Source of the DNA: Cryobacterium shii
GTDB lineage: Bacteria > Actinomycetota > Actinomycetes > Actinomycetales > Microbacteriaceae
Length of the DNA stretch: 64,000 nt
NCBI RefSeq assembly: GCF_004402595.1
Contig: NZ_SOFY01000014.1
Location: forward strand, 62,001 to 126,000
Direction of reading: 5' to 3'
Shown piece after piece: positions 53,972-61,685 of the stretch. The notes under the pieces are model-generated. The model worked only from the letters and a program-made list of their open reading frames with translations. It made no database searches and was not told where the DNA came from. The position numbers were made by a program, and so were the translations under genes. Position 1 is the stretch's first letter. Each line of letters begins with the position of its first letter.

Positions 53972-54017
53972 ACGGGAGCCCGGCCTGCCTGCAGCTGTGG
54001 TTGCGGCTGTAGCTGAC

Positions 54018-54050
54018 GGTGGTGGTGGTGGTGGTGGTGGTGGTGGTGGT
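54018..54050 (+). repeat. (GGT)11 microsatellite
   Basis: Eleven uninterrupted GGT units about 60 nt upstream of the SGNH hydrolase start and 50 nt before its candidate -10. Trinucleotide slippage here could change promoter spacing or an upstream site without altering a coding frame. Confidence 0.95.
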
Positions 54051-54099
54051 GCGGGCGCCGGCGAGGCCGCCTCGCGGGCGGCTCCTCGGGGCGTCGGGG

Positions 54100-54105
54100 T
54101 AACCT
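54100..54105 (+). promoter_or_regulatory. Leaderless -10 (TAACCT) for the SGNH hydrolase gene
   Basis: TAACCT, six nt (CGACCC), then GTG at 54112; no ribosome site. Confidence 0.6.
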
Positions 54106-54111
54106 CGACCC

Positions 54112-54843
54112 GTGAATCCGTTTCCGTACACGCGACTTGCCGCGGTCCCGCTGGCGCCGCTGCTTGTGACCCAGGCACGGGCGCTTCGGCGCGACACCCC
54201 GCGGCTACCCGACGCAGCCCTGCCCTGGACCGGGTCCCGCCCCGGCCCCGACCCGCTGCGGATTCTGGTGCTCGGTGACTCGACCGCGGCCGGGGTCGGC
54301 GCCCTCACCCAGGACGAGGCGCTTCCGGGCTGGATCGCGCACGAGGTCGCCGTGCGCTGGGGCCGCGGAGCCAGCTGGCGTGCGATCGGGGAGAACGGAG
54401 CGACGGCCAAGGACGTGCGCGAGCGGTTCGTGGCGGAGGCGGCAGCGGTTCCCTTCGACCTGGCGCTGCTCACGATCGGCGCGAACGACGCGCTCGGCCT
54501 GCGGTCCCGCTCCGCGTTCACCCGCGACGTGCGGTCGATCGTGCGCACCCTGCGCGCGGCGGCCCCGCACGCGGATGTTCTCGTCTCGCTGATGCCGCGG
54601 TTCGACCGGTTCGACCTGCTGCCCGAACCGCTGCGCGCCACTCTCGCCCGGCACGCGGCCAGCCTGGACACCGGCGCCCGCCTCGCGGTGCAGGGCCTCG
54701 ACCGGGTCGTGGCGATCCCGACGCCGCCGCCCTATGTCGACGGGTTCTTCGCGAGCGACGGCTTCCACCCGAGTGCGCTCGGCTACCGGCTCTGGGCGGA
54801 ATTCGTGTTCGATTCGGCGCCGGGCCTCGACCTCGGCCACTGA
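54112..54843 (+). CDS. SGNH/GDSL-type hydrolase
   Basis: 243 aa esterase-fold protein. Catalytic blocks are intact: GDSTAAG (nucleophile Ser, near residue 53), GENGATAKD (Gly block), TIGANDAL (Asn) and DGFHPS (Asp-His). Resembles small cytosolic or peripheral acyl-esterases of actinobacteria; no signal peptide is obvious. Substrate unknown. 28 nt before the kinase gene. Confidence 0.9.
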   Translation: MNPFPYTRLAAVPLAPLLVTQARALRRDTPRLPDAALPWTGSRPGPDPLRILVLGDSTAAGVGALTQDEALPGWIAHEVAVRWGRGASWRAIGENGATAKDVRERFVAEAAAVPFDLALLTIGANDALGLRSRSAFTRDVRSIVRTLRAAAPHADVLVSLMPRFDRFDLLPEPLRATLARHAASLDTGARLAVQGLDRVVAIPTPPPYVDGFFASDGFHPSALGYRLWAEFVFDSAPGLDLGH

Positions 54844-54871
54844 CCGGCGCGCCCGGTTTCATACTGGGACC

Positions 54872-55585
54872 ATGCCCCTGCTCCGCACTCTCGACGAGAT
54901 CATCGCCGTCGTCACGACCGCCACGGCTATCACGACCGCCACGGCTGTCACGGCCCCCACGGATGCCGGCCCGCGCCCGCATTCCCCGGCCGCAGCATCC
55001 CGCGCCGACGCCCCTGCGCGCACGATCATCGGCATCACCGGTTCCCCCGGGACCGGCAAGACGACGTTCGCCGAGGCCCTCGTCGCGCGGCTCAACACGC
55101 CGGTGTCGCGCGCGCAACTGGTCTCGATGGACGGCTTCCACCTGCCGCAGGCCCGGCTGGTTGAGCTCGGCCGCCGCGACCGCATGGGCGCGCCGGACAC
55201 CCTCGACGTCGACGGCTTCGTGCACCTGCTGCGCCGGCTGCGGTCCACCGACGGCCCCGTCACGGCGCCCGGCTTCGACCGGGAGACCGAGGAGGCGACC
55301 CCCGGCACGGTTCAGATCGACCCCGACCGGCGCATCCTGGTGGTCGAGGGCAACTATCTGCTGCACGACCGGGCCGGCTGGAAGCGGGTAGCGCCGCTAC
55401 TGAACCTGAGCCTGTTCGTGGGAGTGGACCGTTCGCTGCACCTGGCCCGGCTCGTCGCCCGGCACGAGCGCTACGGCAAGTCGGCGACGGATGCCCGCGC
55501 CTGGGCCCTCGGCCCCGACGAGGCCAACGCGCGCCTGATCGAGCTCACCCGGGCCCGCGCCGATCACGAGATCCGGCTCGGCTGA
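54872..55585 (+). CDS. P-loop nucleoside/sugar kinase-like protein (uridine kinase/PanK superfamily)
   Basis: 237 aa. P-loop GITGSPGTGKTT (near residues 52-63), SMDGFHLPQARL (substrate loop with Asp/His) and VEGNYLLHD (Walker-B region). The family includes YfdG/FrcK-like proteins annotated as nucleoside or fructose kinases; the real substrate is unclear. The first 50 residues contain an Ala/Thr-rich linker encoded by an 18-bp tandem repeat (54912-54947), absent from typical relatives. CATACT six nt before the ATG is a weak -10. Confidence 0.82.
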   Translation: MPLLRTLDEIIAVVTTATAITTATAVTAPTDAGPRPHSPAAASRADAPARTIIGITGSPGTGKTTFAEALVARLNTPVSRAQLVSMDGFHLPQARLVELGRRDRMGAPDTLDVDGFVHLLRRLRSTDGPVTAPGFDRETEEATPGTVQIDPDRRILVVEGNYLLHDRAGWKRVAPLLNLSLFVGVDRSLHLARLVARHERYGKSATDARAWALGPDEANARLIELTRARADHEIRLG

Positions 55586-55618
55586 GGCCGGCTCGTCTGA
55601 GGCCGACCCCGGCACGCG

Positions 55619-56524
55619 TCACAACCGGTCGGCGCCGAGTGCAGTCGAGGCGGACAGGCTTCCCGGCACGGAGAGGCAGCCGCACCGCTCATGCGGCTGG
55701 TGCACGCGGCGCCGCAACAGACTGTTCTCCGCGTCGATCACCAGCGACGTGCCGGTCAGGACCGATCGGCCCGACGCCAGCCGGTCGTGCACGAGACCGG
55801 CGACGCGCGTGGACACATCGATGCTCTGACGCGGGGTCTCCGTCGGTGCCCGGCGGGTGAGCAGCTGGCAGGCGATGGCGGGCCAGGCCGGGTCCGCATC
55901 GATGTGGGCGAGCTCCAGGCAGGAGAGGCAGGCGCCGGTCCCGGGTTCGACCAGCGGCCCGATCCGCACCTGGCAGTCGCTGAACACCACGGGCAGATGC
56001 GGGATGTCCCGGCGCAGCCAGCGTCCGTGCCGGTCGGGTTCGAGCGCGAAGTGGGCCACCTCGACGGCCAGGGCCGCACCGTCGTTGTCTGCCCGCTCGG
56101 TCACCCGGAAGCCCAGATCCTCGAGTAGCCTCTTGATTCGCTCGGCGGTCGGGCCGTTCCCGCCCACGAAGACCGGGCCCGGAACAATCGCCGGGGGAGC
56201 CGGCTCCCGGGCCGGCGCGGACCCGGGAACAGACCCCGGCACGGATTCCCCTGCGATCTCGTCTGCCGGACGGCTCTCCCCCGTGACCAGCAGCACCGGG
56301 GCCAGGGCGTGGAGCAGCGCCAGGATGTCCTCGTCGGAGGCCCCGCCCTGCCGGCCGAGCATGAGCGCCCCCGAGTGGGGGATACCCACGAAGAGGGCGG
56401 AGATCACCCGTTCGAGTCCGTCGGCCACGGCGGAGAGCACGACGAGGGGCCGGTCGATTCCGACCTGGATGGTGTCGGGCGAGCGCCAGACGACGGGGTA
56501 GCGCGGGTCTAGTCGAAGTGTCAT
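55619..56524 (-). CDS. Orphan cyclodehydratase/E1-like zinc protein (TOMM C-protein-like)
   Basis: 301 aa. The C-terminal half has the arrangement seen in thiazole/oxazole-modified microcin C-proteins and related E1-like folds: a Cys pair in GACLSCLELAHIDADPAWP and a second pair in ERCGCL, together a likely zinc site. The N-terminal half contains a winged-helix/RRE-like region (VGIDRPLVVLSAVADGLERV) and a Pro/Gly-rich linker (ESVPGSVPGSAPAREPAPP). No YcaO partner, precursor peptide or dehydrogenase is in the window. It may be a conserved actinobacterial orphan with another role. Confidence 0.65.
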   Translation of the reverse strand: MTLRLDPRYPVVWRSPDTIQVGIDRPLVVLSAVADGLERVISALFVGIPHSGALMLGRQGGASDEDILALLHALAPVLLVTGESRPADEIAGESVPGSVPGSAPAREPAPPAIVPGPVFVGGNGPTAERIKRLLEDLGFRVTERADNDGAALAVEVAHFALEPDRHGRWLRRDIPHLPVVFSDCQVRIGPLVEPGTGACLSCLELAHIDADPAWPAIACQLLTRRAPTETPRQSIDVSTRVAGLVHDRLASGRSVLTGTSLVIDAENSLLRRRVHQPHERCGCLSVPGSLSASTALGADRL

Positions 56525-56646
56525 CCGGCGATGATGCTCCACTCCCGCAGCCGGCGCGCGAATCATCCACAGCCGGGTCCGCAGGCGCTCCGTGGGAGGC
56601 GCCTCCGAATCTCCCGAATCCCCGGCTCCCGGGCCGTAGAGGCACC

Positions 56647-56652
56647 TAGGCT
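56647..56652 (+). promoter_or_regulatory. Leaderless -10 (TAGGCT) for the SDR/DUF2867 gene
   Basis: TAGGCT, six nt (GGCGGG), then ATG at 56659. Confidence 0.6.
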
Positions 56653-56658
56653 GGCGGG

Positions 56659-58215
56659 ATGAAGCCTCGTCGCATTCTCGTCACCGGCGCCACCGGATAC
56701 ATCGGTGGCCGTCTGGTTCCCATGCTGCTGGAATCCGGGTTCGAGGTGCGAGTTCTCGTGCGCTCGCCGCAGAAGCTCAAGGACGTGCCCTGGGCGGGGC
56801 AGGTGGAGGTGGTCGAGGGTGACCTCGGGGACCTGGACTCGATGCGGGCCGCGTGCGCCGGCAGCGACGTGCTCTACTACCTCGTGCACTCCATGGGCAC
56901 GCGCGGCGATTTCGAGCGCACCGAGCGCACGGCGGCCCGGAATGTGGCGACCGCCGCCGCCGAGGCCGGCGTGTCCCGCATCATCTACCTCGGCGGGCTG
57001 CACCCCGACACCGCCGAGCTTTCCCAGCACCTGCGCTCGCGCGCCGAGGTCGGCCGTATTCTGCTGGAATCCGGTGTGCCCACGGCTGCGCTGCAGGCCG
57101 GCGTAGTGATCGGCTCCGGCTCGACCTCGTTCGAAATGATCCGCCACCTCACCGACGTGCTGCCGTATATGCCCGCACCGCAATGGGTGCGCAACAAGAT
57201 CCAGCCGATCGCCGTGCGCGACGTCCTCTACTACCTCGTCTCCTCGGTGGACCTGCCGGCGGACGTCAACCGCACGTTCGACATCGGCGGCCCCGACGTT
57301 CTCCGCTACGGCCAGATGATGAACGGCTACGCCCTCGAGGCCGGCCTGCGCCAGCGCCCGATCGCCTCGCTCCCCGTCTTCACTCCGTGGCTGGCCTCGC
57401 AGTGGGTGAACCTGGTCACCCCCATCCCGCGCAGCCTGGCCGTGCCCATCATCGCGTCGCTGCAGAACGACTGCGTCGTCCACGAGCGCGACATCGATGA
57501 GTACATTCCGCGACCGAAGGATGGCCTCACTCCCTACCGCACGGCCGTTCGGCTTGCCCTCGGACGCATGCGCGACGGTGACGTCGAGACCAGCTGGCGC
57601 AACGCGTCGATCGAGGGCGCGTCCAGCAACCCGCTGCCGAGCGACCCGGACTGGGCCGGACACCTCGTCTACACCGACCTGCGAGAAAAGCACACCGACG
57701 CGAAGCCGGCCGACCTGTGGCGTGTGATCGAGAGCATCGGCGGCGACAACGGCTGGTATTCCTTCCCACTGGCCTGGGCGGTGCGCGGCTGGATGGACAA
57801 GATCGTCGGCGGCGTGGGCCTCCGCCGCGGCCGCCGCAACCCCGACCACCTGCACACCGGGGACGTGCTCGACTTCTGGCGGGTCGAACAAATCGACCGA
57901 GGCAGGTTTCTGCGCCTGCGGGCCGAGATGCGGGTTCCCGGTCGGGCGTGGCTGGAGATGACCGCCGAGCCGGCACCGGACGGCGGCTCGATCTACCGGC
58001 AGCGAGCGGTCTTCTTCCCGCGCGGCCTGGGCGGACGCCTGTACTGGTTCTCCGTTCTCCCGTTCCACGGCGTGGTGTTCAGCGGGATGGCCAACCGCAT
58101 CACCGCTGCCGCGCTCGGGGAAGCGGCGCAAGCCGTCACGACCGACGCCGTCCAGACGGATGCCCGGAGCAGGGCGGACCCGGCATCCGTTGCCGCGCTG
58201 CCCGTCGAACCCTGA
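56659..58215 (+). CDS. NAD(P)-binding epimerase-like protein with DUF2867 domain
   Basis: 518 aa. An atypical SDR domain with GATGYIGGRLVP (6-17), LVHSMGTRGDFERTERTAAR and SRIIYLGGL occupies about 1-300. The C-terminal DUF2867 domain (about 330-490; NGWYSFPLAWAVRGWMDKIV, DFWRVEQIDRGRFLRLRAEM) resembles START-like ligand-binding folds. Widespread in actinobacteria and of unknown reaction, likely a lipid or sugar-lipid oxidoreductase by analogy. Length is normal for the two-domain family. Confidence 0.9.
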   Translation: MKPRRILVTGATGYIGGRLVPMLLESGFEVRVLVRSPQKLKDVPWAGQVEVVEGDLGDLDSMRAACAGSDVLYYLVHSMGTRGDFERTERTAARNVATAAAEAGVSRIIYLGGLHPDTAELSQHLRSRAEVGRILLESGVPTAALQAGVVIGSGSTSFEMIRHLTDVLPYMPAPQWVRNKIQPIAVRDVLYYLVSSVDLPADVNRTFDIGGPDVLRYGQMMNGYALEAGLRQRPIASLPVFTPWLASQWVNLVTPIPRSLAVPIIASLQNDCVVHERDIDEYIPRPKDGLTPYRTAVRLALGRMRDGDVETSWRNASIEGASSNPLPSDPDWAGHLVYTDLREKHTDAKPADLWRVIESIGGDNGWYSFPLAWAVRGWMDKIVGGVGLRRGRRNPDHLHTGDVLDFWRVEQIDRGRFLRLRAEMRVPGRAWLEMTAEPAPDGGSIYRQRAVFFPRGLGGRLYWFSVLPFHGVVFSGMANRITAAALGEAAQAVTTDAVQTDARSRADPASVAALPVEP

Positions 58216-58284
58216 TATCACCCGCAGGGGCTGGCCGCCTCGGCCCGGCGGATGCATGATGGAAGGGGTGCGAGGGAGGCAGCC

Positions 58285-58845
58285 ATGTCGGGATCTGTGG
58301 TGTTCATGGGAGGCGCACTGACCGCGAGCGGCCAGTGGGCGGAGTGGCTCCCCGAGTATGAGGTGCGCAATTTCGGCGTCAGCGGGTACACCACCGACGA
58401 GGTCGTGGCCGGCGTCGACGCGGTCATCGAGCTTGAGCCGGATGCGGTCGTGGTCGGGGCGGGAACGAACGACTTGGGCTGGCGCCGGTCAGACGAGTAC
58501 ATCGTGCGCAACCTGGAGACGGTGATCTGCGCGCTGCGCAAGGGGTTGCCGGGCGCGCGCCTCCTGGTCGTCTCGGTCCCGCCGCGGGAACGCGACTTCG
58601 CAAACACCCTCCGCTCGATCAACCGCCATCTGCGCCAGTTCGTGCCGACTCAGCACGCGGCCTTCCTGGACCTCTGGCCCCGGCTGGCCCAGCCCGACGG
58701 GGAGATCGACGTCAGCTTCTCCGACGATCGCCTCCACCTCAACGCCGACGGCTACGCGGCCTGGGCCAGTGAACTGCAGGCGGCGCTCGAGGCGATCTTC
58801 GAACGGCCGCCGTCGAGCACGGCGATCCCGATCTCGCACGTGTGA
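58285..58845 (+). CDS. SGNH-fold protein lacking the nucleophile serine
   Basis: 186 aa. Overall pattern is an SGNH/GDSL lipase: the oxyanion Asn62 (GAGTND) and the Asp148/His151 pair (DDRLHL) are kept. The expected GDSL block near the N-terminus is GGAL (residues 9-12), so the Ser nucleophile position is Ala11. This predicts loss of esterase activity unless another Ser substitutes. GGGAGG before the ATG is a good ribosome site. Convergent with the CsoR-type gene. Confidence 0.8.
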   Translation: MSGSVVFMGGALTASGQWAEWLPEYEVRNFGVSGYTTDEVVAGVDAVIELEPDAVVVGAGTNDLGWRRSDEYIVRNLETVICALRKGLPGARLLVVSVPPRERDFANTLRSINRHLRQFVPTQHAAFLDLWPRLAQPDGEIDVSFSDDRLHLNADGYAAWASELQAALEAIFERPPSSTAIPISHV

Positions 58846-58879
58846 CGGTACCGGGTGGCAGCACCGGCGCGGACGGGCG

Positions 58880-59155
58880 TCACCTGTTGTTGTTGAGTTC
58901 GAACACCTTGAGCAGCTCCGCGATGGCCGTGTCCCGCTCCTCGCCGCCGGCTTCGAACATCTGCGTGACGTGGGTCTGCAGGTGGTTGTCGACGATGAGT
59001 TTGTTAAGCGAGCCCAGAGACTTCTGAATCGAGAGGGACTGGGTGAGGATGTCGATGCAGTACTCCTCGTTCTCGATCATCTTCTCGAGGCCGCGCATCT
59101 GTCCCTCCAGGATGCGGGCACGGTGCAGGGCACGCCGTTTGATGTCTTTGATCAT
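58880..59155 (-). CDS. CsoR/RcnR-family metal-sensing repressor
   Basis: 91 aa all-helical repressor. The metal-site residues are Cys33 (EEYCIDI), His58 and His62 (NHLQTHV). Copper sensors normally have Cys-His-Cys, whereas nickel/cobalt RcnR uses Cys-His-His at the same spacing (plus an N-terminal His). The pattern therefore suggests Ni/Co-like or altered metal response rather than Cu. It likely represses its own promoter and perhaps the divergent DUF2207 gene through the palindrome at 59179-59197. TACTCT six nt before the ATG indicates leaderless transcription. No metal exporter gene is next to it. Confidence 0.9.
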   Translation of the reverse strand: MIKDIKRRALHRARILEGQMRGLEKMIENEEYCIDILTQSLSIQKSLGSLNKLIVDNHLQTHVTQMFEAGGEERDTAIAELLKVFELNNNR

Positions 59156-59161
59156 GCGTTC

Positions 59162-59167
59162 AGAGTA
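59162..59167 (-). promoter_or_regulatory. Leaderless -10 (TACTCT) of the CsoR-type gene
   Basis: On the minus strand TACTCT is followed by six nt (GAACGC) and the ATG. The -35 region, 17-18 nt further upstream, falls inside the operator palindrome. Confidence 0.6.
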
Positions 59168-59178
59168 CCGTGATGGGG

Positions 59179-59197
59179 CATACCCCGGAGGGGTATG
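59179..59197. promoter_or_regulatory. CsoR/RcnR-type operator palindrome
   Basis: CATACCCC-GGA-GGGGTATG is a perfect 8-bp inverted repeat with a 3-nt centre. It matches the G-tract/TA-flanked style of known CsoR-family operators (for example ATACCC...GGGTAT). It overlaps the predicted -35 of the regulator, so autoregulation is expected. Confidence 0.85.
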
Positions 59198-59228
59198 TTT
59201 GTGCCGTCGCGGATGCGGGGCCGCTGAG

Positions 59229-59234
59229 TAGAGT
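59229..59234 (+). promoter_or_regulatory. Leaderless -10 (TAGAGT) for the DUF2207 gene
   Basis: TAGAGT, six nt (GGGCGC), then ATG at 59241. The CsoR-type operator ends 32 nt upstream. Confidence 0.6.
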
Positions 59235-59240
59235 GGGCGC

Positions 59241-61118
59241 ATGCGCCGATCGGTCCGTTTCCTGCTCATTGCCGCGCTCGGCGGCCTCACCCTGGGCGGC
59301 CTCGCCGCTCCGGCGGCTGCCGCGCCCGCCATCGTGGCCACCGACACCTCGGACTTCACGTTCGACTCGTGGCACGCCGATTTCCGGCTCGGGCTCACCG
59401 GCGACGGCCACTCCGCGCTGACCACCACCGAGACGATCGTCGCCCGCTTCCCGGAGTCCGACCAGAACCGGGGCATCCGCCGGGCCATCCCCACCCACTA
59501 CGACGGGCATCCGACCGACCTGACCCTGGTCAGTGTGACCGACGAGAACGGGCGCCCGCGGGCGACCGAGACCGAGACCACCGACGTCGACGGTGACCAG
59601 TTCCTCGAGGTGACCATCGCGGCCGAGGACTACGTGCACGGCGCGAACACCTACGTGATCGAGTACCGGCAGGTCGACGTCACGCTTTTGCCGACGGATG
59701 CCGCGGCCCCGGAGTTCTACTGGAAGGCCAACGGCACCGGCTGGACGCAACCCTTCGGCGACGTTTCGGCGACCCTCACGGTGGCCCCGGACCTGGCACC
59801 CCGCTTGACCGGCCAGTCGGCGTGCTACCAGGGCGGCGTCGACTCCGGCGAGCCCTGCGCGGACCTGACCGAGACCAGCGTCGACGGCGCCACGGTGATC
59901 GACGCCTCCGCCGGCAGCCTCGGCCCCTACCAGGGGCTCACCGTGTCGGTCGCTTTCGAGCCCGGCACGTTCGTGCCCCGCGACCAGTCGTTCACGGCGA
60001 ACCCGTTCCCCGGCATCGGCCTCGGCGCGCTGCTGCTCGGTCTGGTCCTGGCGGCGGTGGCGGCCGTCGCCCGGGCCACCCGGTGGCGTTCCGCGCCGGG
60101 GCGGCCCACCATCATCGCGGAGTACCTGCCGCCGAAGGGCGTGAACCTGCTTCAATGCGGCGACGTGGCCCGAGCGTCGGCGAAGGCGATTACGGCCCAG
60201 TTCCTCAGCTTCGCCGTGCGCGGGAATCTGCGGGTGCTCGAAGGAACGGGCAAGAAGCACTACCTGCTCGAGCTGCGGCACGCGCAGGGGCTCGACCCGG
60301 CCGAGAAAGCGGTGCTCCGGCTGCTGTTCCCGGGGCTGCACGAGGGCACGCGCCGGGACCTCAAATCGAAGGACACCGTGCTGGGCAAGGGCCTGACGAA
60401 GCAGCTCCAGGCCGTCAGACAGCAGGTGCTGACGGACGGGCTGCGGGAGAAGAAGGGCGGCCGGCTCCGCGGCTGGCTGCTCACTGGCGCCCTGTTGACC
60501 GGGGTCATCTGCGTCGCTGGCAGCATCGGTGGCCTCGTGACCGAGGTCGGCGGGGCCTGGCCGGCCGTGATCCTGATTTTCGGGGCGCTGGTCTCCATCG
60601 CGACCATCGCGCTCGCCGCCAGCGTGCGGCCGCTCACCCCGGCCGGCGCCGAACTCCGCGACTACCTGGCGGGCGTGCGGCTGTACATCGGCGTCGCCGA
60701 GACCGAACGGCTGCGGGTGCTGCAGAGCCCCGAGGGAGCGCTGCGGTCGCCCTACCGGCCGGATGCGGCATCCGTTCTCGGCCCGGACGTCGTCCGGGAT
60801 GCCGCGCTCGACCCGGCCGATCCGCTGCAGGTGCTCAAGCTCTACGAGCGGCTGCTGCCCTTCGCGGTTCTCTTCGGCCAGGAGACCGCGTGGTCGCAGG
60901 TGCTCGGCGACTACTACGCCCGGAGCGGCTTGGAGCCGGACTGGTACGCTGGCTCCGCCCCGTTCAGTCCGGTCTGGTTCGCCGCCGGCCTGAACTCGTT
61001 CTCCAGCTCCACCTCGGCATCCTGGTCGGGGAGCGCCTCGAGTTCCTCCAGTTCCGGTTCGGGCGGGGGAGGCTCGGTCGGCGGGGGCGGCGGCGGTGGC
61101 GGAGGAGGAGGAGTCTGA
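59241..61118 (+). CDS. DUF2207 membrane protein
   Basis: 625 aa. Signal peptide (RRSVRFLLIAALGGLTLGGL ... AAAAPA), then an extracytoplasmic beta-rich DUF2207 domain (about 30-245; SDQNRGIRRAIPTHYDG is the family core). A membrane helix lies near 255-275, then a cytosolic segment, a helical hairpin (about 415-455) and a C-terminal Ser/Gly-rich tail ending in eleven Gly. That is the usual layout for YciQ-like DUF2207 proteins, whose function is unknown. The DUF6804-like gene starts inside its stop (TGATG). Confidence 0.9.
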   Translation: MRRSVRFLLIAALGGLTLGGLAAPAAAAPAIVATDTSDFTFDSWHADFRLGLTGDGHSALTTTETIVARFPESDQNRGIRRAIPTHYDGHPTDLTLVSVTDENGRPRATETETTDVDGDQFLEVTIAAEDYVHGANTYVIEYRQVDVTLLPTDAAAPEFYWKANGTGWTQPFGDVSATLTVAPDLAPRLTGQSACYQGGVDSGEPCADLTETSVDGATVIDASAGSLGPYQGLTVSVAFEPGTFVPRDQSFTANPFPGIGLGALLLGLVLAAVAAVARATRWRSAPGRPTIIAEYLPPKGVNLLQCGDVARASAKAITAQFLSFAVRGNLRVLEGTGKKHYLLELRHAQGLDPAEKAVLRLLFPGLHEGTRRDLKSKDTVLGKGLTKQLQAVRQQVLTDGLREKKGGRLRGWLLTGALLTGVICVAGSIGGLVTEVGGAWPAVILIFGALVSIATIALAASVRPLTPAGAELRDYLAGVRLYIGVAETERLRVLQSPEGALRSPYRPDAASVLGPDVVRDAALDPADPLQVLKLYERLLPFAVLFGQETAWSQVLGDYYARSGLEPDWYAGSAPFSPVWFAAGLNSFSSSTSASWSGSASSSSSSGSGGGGSVGGGGGGGGGGGV

Positions 61119-61450
61119 TGGGCACCCCGGTCGAACCCACATTCAGTCGTTCCGCGCTCGCGCCCGGCCTGCTCGGCGCCGTCATCCTGCTCGGCGGGCT
61201 GGCCCTGCTGGACTCGGAAAGCTACATCATCATCCGGTACGCGGTGAGCATCCTCGCGCTGATCATCTGCGTCTTCGCCGTCCAGTCGAAGGCGTACCTG
61301 TGGCTGATCGCGCTCGTGCCGATCGCCGTGCTGTGGAACCCGATCGTCGTGATCGAGCTGCACGGCCAGGGCTGGGTGTCCGCCCAGTTCATCGCCGCCC
61401 TGGTCTTCATCATCGTCGGCGTCAGAACCAAGGTGCCGGTGCATCAGTAG
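61118..61450 (+). CDS. Small membrane protein (DUF6804-like)
   Basis: 110 aa with four short membrane helices (LAPGLLGAVILLGGLALLD, YAVSILALIICVFAVQ, AYLWLIALVPIAVLWNPI, AQFIAALVFIIVGVRT) and the segment WNPIVVIELHGQGW typical of DUF6804. Translationally coupled to the DUF2207 gene. Role unknown; the coupling suggests a complex. Confidence 0.82.
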   Translation: MGTPVEPTFSRSALAPGLLGAVILLGGLALLDSESYIIIRYAVSILALIICVFAVQSKAYLWLIALVPIAVLWNPIVVIELHGQGWVSAQFIAALVFIIVGVRTKVPVHQ

Positions 61451-61685
61451 GGACCCGCGGGCGTAGACTGGCCCCACGCCGCGAAAGCCCGCTGACCGCC
61501 TCGACCGTGCTGCCACACTGACCGGCTGCCACATCGAGAATGCGGGCGCACGAATCTCGGTGCCACTAATGTCGGTGACACGATGCTTGATCAGGCCTCG
61601 GCGTATCGATCGCACCGGTATCCACGGATGCCGCACCACGTCGAGCACGGTTCTCTTTGCCGCGCTGCTGTGAAGTTGGAGAAGA

